A DNA stretch of 64,000 nucleotides from Paraburkholderia lacunae. GTDB taxonomy: Bacteria > Pseudomonadota > Gammaproteobacteria > Burkholderiales > Burkholderiaceae. The stretch lies in NCBI RefSeq assembly GCF_003353175.1, contig NZ_QHKS01000010.1, positions 124,001-188,000 of the forward strand, read 5' to 3'. This document shows positions 59,413 to 64,000 of the stretch, one piece after another. Every line of letters begins with the position of its first letter. Positions within the stretch are counted from its first letter, which is position 1. A program made the translations under genes and the position numbers. Under the pieces are notes generated by a model. That model made no database searches. It was not told where the DNA came from and saw only the letters and a program-made list of their open reading frames with translations.

Positions 59413-59620
59413 CGACCCGCTTTTTCAAGCAGGGATGCGCGTGCCGTCTGATGCGTCGACAAGATTCAGCGGGGAGGGAGCGGGCAAAAAAGATACGCGG
59501 CGTATCGCAGACAAACCCTGCAACGTGCCGCGTCAAGGTGGAGAACAACCGACTACTCGTTCGAGCAAAGCAGCCGGAAGTGACCGCCCCGCTCTCGCGC
59601 TACCGCAACATTCAACAACC

Positions 59621-61003
59621 TCAGATCGCCCAGCCGCCGACATAGAAACCGACCAGCACAACAGCGATCGCGACGGTGCCGACGTTCAGCTTGCGATACT
59701 CGCCGCTCACCACGCGGCCGATCACCAGCGTCGCGAAGCCGAGCATGATGCCCGTCACGATGTTGGCCGTCAGCACGATGAACACCGCGCACATGAGGCC
59801 CGACATCGCGTCGACCATGTCGTCCATATGCAGCTTGCTGACGTTGGACAGCATCAGGAGCCCCACGTACATCAGCGCCGGCGCGGTCGCATACGAAGGC
59901 ACCAGGCCGGCAAGCGGCGAGAAGAACATCACCACCAGAAACAGCAGACCGACCACCGCCGCCGCCATCCCCGTCTTCGCACCGGCTGCGACGCCGACCG
60001 TCGATTCGATGTACGCAGCCGCCGGTGCGCCGCCGAGCAGTCCCGAGAAAATCGAGCTCAGCGAGTCGGCCGTCAACGCACGACCACCGTTGATGATGCG
60101 GCCGTTCTCGTCGAGCTGGCCCGCTTGTCCGGCGACGGCGCGGATCGTGCCAGTGGCGTCGAACACCGCGGTCATCACCAGTGCCAGCACGCTGGGCAAG
60201 ACCGCCATCGACAGTGCGCCTTTGATGTCCATCGCGCCGATCAGCGAAGCATGGCCCGGCGCGCTCAGCGACGGCAGCGCGAATACGCCATGGAACGCCA
60301 CCGCCGGATCGATCAGCAATCCGATCGCCGAGATCGCGACGATCACGATCAGGATCGAACCCGGCACGCGACGGCGCACCAGACCGAAGATCGCGGCCAG
60401 ACCCGCCACCGACATGATCGCCGGCAACGCCGTGATATGGCCGAGCGACACCGGCAACCCGGCGCCCGGATTCTTGACGACGAGACCGACATCGTTCGCG
60501 GCGATCAGCAGCAGGAACAGGCCGATACCGATGCCCGTGCCGTGCGCGATGCCCGTCGGCAGATTGCGCAGGATCCAGGACCGCACGCCCGTTACCGAGA
60601 TCCCGGTAAAGACGACGCCCATCAGGAACACCGCGCCGAGCGCGACGTTCGGATGCAGGCCCTTGCCGAGCACGAGACCGAACGCAGTGAACGCGGTCAA
60701 CGAGATCGCGCAGCCGATTGCGATCGGCAGACGCGCCCACGCGCCCATCAGCAGCGAGCCGAAAGCGGTGGTCAGGCACACGGCGACGAACACCGCGCTG
60801 GTATCGAAGCCCGCTTTGCCGAACATGCCCGGCACGACGAACACGGAGTAGACCATCGCGAGGAAGGTCGTAATACCCGCGACGATTTCCTGACGCTGCG
60901 AACTGCCGCGCGAGGAGATTTCGAAGTAGCGGTCGAGAAAGCCCTTTCCGTCGAATGATTCGGCGCCGACTTCGGAAATCGGTTGGGCGTGGGGTTCCAT
61001 CAT
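59621..61003 (-). CDS. NCS2 purine-type permease (AzgA-like)
   Basis: A 460-residue inner-membrane transporter of the AzgA branch of NCS2, which takes up adenine, guanine or hypoxanthine. The opening ISSRGSSQRQEIVAGITTFLAMVYSVFVVP is characteristic, as is FDATGTIRAVAGQAG. About 12-14 helices are predicted. The tandem ATG codons at 61003/61000 follow AAAGGAGG at eight-base spacing, so the longer upstream frame is not used. It is monocistronic. Confidence 0.93.
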   Translation of the reverse strand: MMEPHAQPISEVGAESFDGKGFLDRYFEISSRGSSQRQEIVAGITTFLAMVYSVFVVPGMFGKAGFDTSAVFVAVCLTTAFGSLLMGAWARLPIAIGCAISLTAFTAFGLVLGKGLHPNVALGAVFLMGVVFTGISVTGVRSWILRNLPTGIAHGTGIGIGLFLLLIAANDVGLVVKNPGAGLPVSLGHITALPAIMSVAGLAAIFGLVRRRVPGSILIVIVAISAIGLLIDPAVAFHGVFALPSLSAPGHASLIGAMDIKGALSMAVLPSVLALVMTAVFDATGTIRAVAGQAGQLDENGRIINGGRALTADSLSSIFSGLLGGAPAAAYIESTVGVAAGAKTGMAAAVVGLLFLVVMFFSPLAGLVPSYATAPALMYVGLLMLSNVSKLHMDDMVDAMSGLMCAVFIVLTANIVTGIMLGFATLVIGRVVSGEYRKLNVGTVAIAVVLVGFYVGGWAI

Positions 61004-61102
61004 GATGAGTGCCTCCTTTATCAGCGTACTGAAACGGCCGTCGATCCGGCCGCCATCAGGTTCGTCTCGTTGAGTTTGTCTAATCTTCTTTTGCTGTCCC
61101 GA

Positions 61103-61131
61103 AATGTAGGCCAACACAAATATGTCTCCAA
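61103..61131 (-). promoter_or_regulatory. Possible sigma-70 promoter of the permease
   Basis: On the minus strand TTGGAG and TACATT are 17 bp apart, about 100 bp before the permease start. Each hexamer matches consensus at four of six positions. It sits in the most A/T-rich part of the gap. Confidence 0.35.
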
Positions 61132-61482
61132 TCGCATGAATGGCATGCTCGACATGTCACGATGCTTATATCGTTCAGGCGACGGCCGATCGCGCGCGCA
61201 GTCCGCGCGTTTACACCTACGGTTTGCCATCGAATGGCGAAGCGGGTTTTTTGTTTCTCGCAGTTTTTTCTGCGGTTTTGAGGGGCTGAACGAGGTGCTA
61301 AAGGACGAAAGGCGGCACGAACCGTGCGTGCAGCGGACCTGCCGGATGGCCTGCAAAAGCGGCCGGCCCGGCGTCGCGGGTTACACTCTGGCCCGTAACA
61401 GTCTTGATTGCGCGCCTTGACGCGCGCCTTAATTGCGGCGGCCCACAGTGCTCGTCCGCACTGGTCCATGGAGTCCTTCTTG
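61132..61482. other. Intergenic region, no gene seen
   Basis: About 350 bp between divergent genes. Overlapping short frames on both strands lack ribosome binding sites and recognisable products. It presumably carries the promoter of the lipoprotein-MFS pair, but no hexamer pair is convincing. Confidence 0.4.
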
Positions 61483-62457
61483 ATGAGTGGCGGTTTCGCA
61501 CGTCCTGCCTGGCGTCTTCTGATTCTTGCTGTGTTCGCAATGCTCGCGCTGTCCGGTTGCAGCCTGCTGTGGGGTCCGGTGCAGGCGCCGATCGTCGAAG
61601 CCACGGTCATGCCCGTCGAACCCGCGAGCGCGCCGGTAGCCGCCTCCGAGCCGGAACCGGCCGAGACCGAAACGGCCGGGCCCGAGCAGCCGCAAAAGCC
61701 GAAGAAGCCGGTCGTCAAGCCTCACAAGGTCGAACCTCCGCCGCCGGTCGCCGCGCCCGCGCCCGCGCCGCCGCCTCCGCCGCCCCCGCCGCTGATCGTG
61801 TTGCGCACGATCGAGCGCAACGAAGCGCACGGACTGCTCGATAGCCCGGTGCAGAAACCCGACGGCAAGGTGGTCGGCCGCGCGGTCGACATGCTCACGG
61901 ACGCGGGCGGCAAGCCACGCGAGATGGTGGTCAACCTGCAGGGTTTCCTCGGCGTCGGCGATCGCAAGGTGAATTTCCCGTGGAGCGCGTTCCGCTTCAC
62001 GCCGACCGCGAAGACCGCGCCGATCACGCTCACCGCACCGGCCGTGCCGGCGCCCGCGGTCAAGTCCAACGTCGCGCAGTTGCCGTTGCTCGACGCGACC
62101 GTCGAGCGTTCGAACGGCGCCAAGGTTGGCCGCGTGATCGACGTGCTGATCGACGGCAACGCGCAACCGCAAGCCGTCGTGCTCGACGTCAACGGGATGG
62201 TCAGCACGGAGCGGCGCACGATTGCCGCGAACTGGTCGGCGCTGCGCTTCGTCACCAAAGACAAGGAACTGCATCCGCTGATCGATCTGAGCGACGCGCA
62301 GATCAACGCGACGCCGCCTTACGCCAGCGACAAGCCGATCCGCGCGGTGTCGCCCGCGCCGCCGCCCGCGCCCGCGCCTGCACCCGCCCCGGCGGTAGCG
62401 GCCCCGGCGGCGCCGGCCACTGCCACGGCGGTTTCCAGTGCACGGGTGACCCGATGA
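61483..62457 (+). CDS. PRC-barrel lipoprotein
   Basis: A 324-residue predicted lipoprotein. The lipobox LSGC ends a signal peptide of about 25 residues. A proline/alanine-rich linker (about 45-105) leads to two PRC-barrel-like domains (about 110-190 and 205-275; key lines SPVQKPDGKVVGRAVDMLTD and ATVERSNGAKVGRVIDVLID), and the tail is again Pro/Ala-rich. PRC barrels often serve as small interaction domains. The ATG at 61483 has GGAG nine bases before it; an ATG at 61468 is an alternative. It overlaps the MFS gene as ATGA, so the two are coupled. Confidence 0.83.
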   Translation: MSGGFARPAWRLLILAVFAMLALSGCSLLWGPVQAPIVEATVMPVEPASAPVAASEPEPAETETAGPEQPQKPKKPVVKPHKVEPPPPVAAPAPAPPPPPPPPLIVLRTIERNEAHGLLDSPVQKPDGKVVGRAVDMLTDAGGKPREMVVNLQGFLGVGDRKVNFPWSAFRFTPTAKTAPITLTAPAVPAPAVKSNVAQLPLLDATVERSNGAKVGRVIDVLIDGNAQPQAVVLDVNGMVSTERRTIAANWSALRFVTKDKELHPLIDLSDAQINATPPYASDKPIRAVSPAPPPAPAPAPAPAVAAPAAPATATAVSSARVTR

Positions 62458-63710
62458 CGGGCCGCACTCTGGTCACTGCGCGCAGCCTGCGCGCGCTCGA
62501 TTGGCTGAACTTCTTCGTTGCCAATGTGCAGACGGGTTTTGGGCCGTTCATCGCGTCGTACCTTGCGTCGCACAAGTGGACGCAGGGCGAGATCGGTATG
62601 GCACTCTCGGTCGGCACCATCAGTGCGATGGTGAGCCAGGTGCCGGGCGGCGCCGCGGTCGACGCATTGCGCAACAAGAAAGGCGCCGCCGCCTGGGCGA
62701 TTTTCGCGATCATCTTCAGCGCGGTGCTGCTGGCCGCGAGCCCAACCGTGCTGCCCGTGATCGTCGCCGAGGTATTCCACGGCTTCGCCAGTTGCATGCT
62801 GACGCCCGCGCTCGCGGCGATCTCGTTCGCGCTGGTCGGACGTGCAAATCTTGGCGACCGGCTCGGGCGCAACGCGCGCTGGGCGTCGATCGGCAGCGCG
62901 GTCGCGGCCGGGTTGATGGGCGTATTCGGCGAATACTATTCGCCGCGAGCCGTCTTCTGGCTGACTGCGGCGCTCGCGCTTCCTGCGCTCTTTGCGTTGA
63001 CGATGATCCAGCGCACCGACACGGTGGAACTGCCGAAGGCCGCACCCACGCCGGCACAGATCGAACGGCGCGAGAGCTTGCGCGAGTTGCTGCGCGACAA
63101 GCGCATGCTGCTGTTCGCTGCGTGCATCGTGCTGTTCCATTTGTCGAATGCGGCGATGTTGAATCTTGCCGCCGGCGAGGTGACGGCCGGCATGGGAGAC
63201 AACGTTCAGCTCGTGATTGCTGCCTGCATCATCGTGCCGCAGGCGATTGTGGCGATGATGTCGCCGTGGGTCGGGCGTTCCGCCGAGCGATGGGGACGCA
63301 GGCCGATCCTGCTGCTCGGGTTCTCTGCTCTGCCGATACGGGCGTTGTTGTTTGCCGGGATCAGCAGCCCTTATTTGCTCGTGCCGGTGCAGATGCTGGA
63401 CGGCTTGAGCGCTGCCGTGTTCGGCGTGATGCTGCCGTTGATTGCCGCCGATGTGGCCGGCGGCAAGGGACGATACAACCTCTGTATCGGGCTGTTCGGG
63501 CTGGCGGCGGGGATTGGGGCCACGTTGAGCACAACGGCTGCCGGGTTCATTGCCGATCACTTTGGCAATGCCGTGAGCTTTTTTGCGCTGGCGGCGGCCG
63601 GCGCGATGGCCGTGCTGCTGGTCTGGGCAGCGATGCCCGAGACGCGCGATGCGGCGGCCGATGATGAAACGGCCGCTGTGCCTGACGGGGGGAAGCCGGC
63701 GAAAAGTTAG
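62454..63710 (+). CDS. MFS transporter
   Basis: A 418-residue major facilitator protein with 12 predicted helices. It has FFVANVQTGFGPFIASYL in helix 1, a conserved loop motif VDALRNKK after helix 2, and a second-half GRSAERWGRRP motif. Its substrate is unknown. It overlaps the lipoprotein gene by 4 bp, an unusual pairing that suggests joint function at the cell envelope. A long hairpin follows the stop codon. Confidence 0.9.
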   Translation: MTGRTLVTARSLRALDWLNFFVANVQTGFGPFIASYLASHKWTQGEIGMALSVGTISAMVSQVPGGAAVDALRNKKGAAAWAIFAIIFSAVLLAASPTVLPVIVAEVFHGFASCMLTPALAAISFALVGRANLGDRLGRNARWASIGSAVAAGLMGVFGEYYSPRAVFWLTAALALPALFALTMIQRTDTVELPKAAPTPAQIERRESLRELLRDKRMLLFAACIVLFHLSNAAMLNLAAGEVTAGMGDNVQLVIAACIIVPQAIVAMMSPWVGRSAERWGRRPILLLGFSALPIRALLFAGISSPYLLVPVQMLDGLSAAVFGVMLPLIAADVAGGKGRYNLCIGLFGLAAGIGATLSTTAAGFIADHFGNAVSFFALAAAGAMAVLLVWAAMPETRDAAADDETAAVPDGGKPAKS

Positions 63711-63717
63711 GCTGGTT

Positions 63718-63764
63718 TTTTTGCCTTTGGCGGCAAATTCAGACACCCCCGTCAAAGGCAAAAA
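63718..63764. terminator. Bidirectional rho-independent terminator
   Basis: Perfect 12-bp arms TTTTTGCCTTTG and CAAAGGCAAAAA enclose a 23-base loop between two convergent MFS genes. A-run and T-run at the stem ends suit termination from both directions. Confidence 0.8.
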
Positions 63765-63770
63765 CAAGCC

Positions 63771-64000
63771 TCAATCGATAGCTTGTCCCGCGGTCTCCCG
63801 CATAAACGGAAGCGGCAACAACGACACCACGCCACATCCAATCAGATACCACGCCGGCGCCAGATTATTCCCGGAAACCTGAATCAGCCAGGTGGCGAAA
63901 AACTGCGCAAACCCGCCAAAAATCGACACACCCAGACAATAAACAATCGACATCCCCGTAGCGCGAATCTCGCGCGGAAACAGCTCCGGCAGCATGACGA
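63771..64000 (-). CDS. MFS transporter of the metabolite:H+ symporter type, C-terminal part
   Basis: Only the last about 76 residues are in the window. The stretch MLPELFPREIRATGMSI is the conserved loop before helix 9-11 of metabolite:proton symporters (MHS family, such as citrate or shikimate carriers). Two to three further helices and the tail MRETAGQAID follow. The gene continues beyond the right edge. It converges with the MFS gene at 62454 across a shared terminator. Confidence 0.8.
   Translation of the reverse strand, partial: VMLPELFPREIRATGMSIVYCLGVSIFGGFAQFFATWLIQVSGNNLAPAWYLIGCGVVSLLPLPFMRETAGQAID

Overview
The window is high-GC chromosomal DNA from a beta-proteobacterium, most likely Burkholderia or Paraburkholderia. 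The support is strong third-position GC bias, a DUF4148 protein, an AruF/AruG-type two-subunit arginine succinyltransferase operon, a hutH-C-U-D-I-F-G histidine operon, and a large complement of ABC binding proteins and AraC/LysR/LuxR regulators. I see no rRNA, tRNA, CRISPR array, insertion sequence, integrase or phage block. This is metabolic and signalling chromosome rather than an island.

Layout. 1-7324 is a signalling block: a truncated EAL/HDOD protein, a PAS-GGDEF-EAL protein with a degenerate GGDEF motif, an HDOD protein with a GAF-like tail, a soluble PAS histidine kinase and a second EAL/HDOD protein. 7607-11251 holds acetoacetate decarboxylase, a basic-amino-acid binding protein, a LysR regulator and a beta-class glutathione S-transferase. 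11323-22152 (minus) is one long arginine block, aotQ-aotM-aotP-argR-astC-aruF-aruG-astD-astB-astE, joining uptake, regulation and the arginine succinyltransferase pathway to glutamate. 22437-24025 has a patatin-like phospholipase and a BamE/OmlA-type lipoprotein. 24556-32218 (minus) is an organosulfur cluster: acyl-CoA-dehydrogenase-like oxidase, two sulfonate-type binding proteins, a four-domain rhodanese, a cysteine-dioxygenase-type enzyme, a class II aldolase homologue and an alkanesulfonate-monooxygenase-like flavoenzyme. It has no ABC permease or ATPase of its own, and a second luciferase-like enzyme diverges from it.

34003-38082 carries glgC, glgA and pdxY. 38104-39757 contains a DUF4148 gene, a striking minisatellite (44 perfect 12-bp units, open in all six frames) and an unrecognised acidic protein. 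40268-45611 has a LivJ-type binding protein, a DUF3857/transglutaminase protein coupled to an AraC regulator, and two genes of unknown role. 46042-54323 (minus) is the complete histidine utilisation operon with four HutC-type operator-like sites upstream of hutH. 54805-63998 has an SDR protein, a 60-residue membrane protein, an APC permease with a nitrilase-superfamily amidase and LuxR regulator, an NCS2 purine-type permease, a PRC-barrel lipoprotein overlapping an MFS gene, and the end of a second MFS gene.

Two themes cut across the genes. First, short tandem repeats with a 12-bp period recur at eight places, both inside genes (astE, hutD) and between them. The largest, at 38539-39066, could on the minus strand encode a lysine-rich KPTA-repeat protein whose stop overlaps the DUF4148 start. 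Second, a GC-rich intergenic element around GGGGACTTCCTCCGG occurs at two distant places (24046 and 55707). Functional calls rest on recognised protein families and motifs. Operator, promoter and terminator calls rest on visible dyads and hexamers only.
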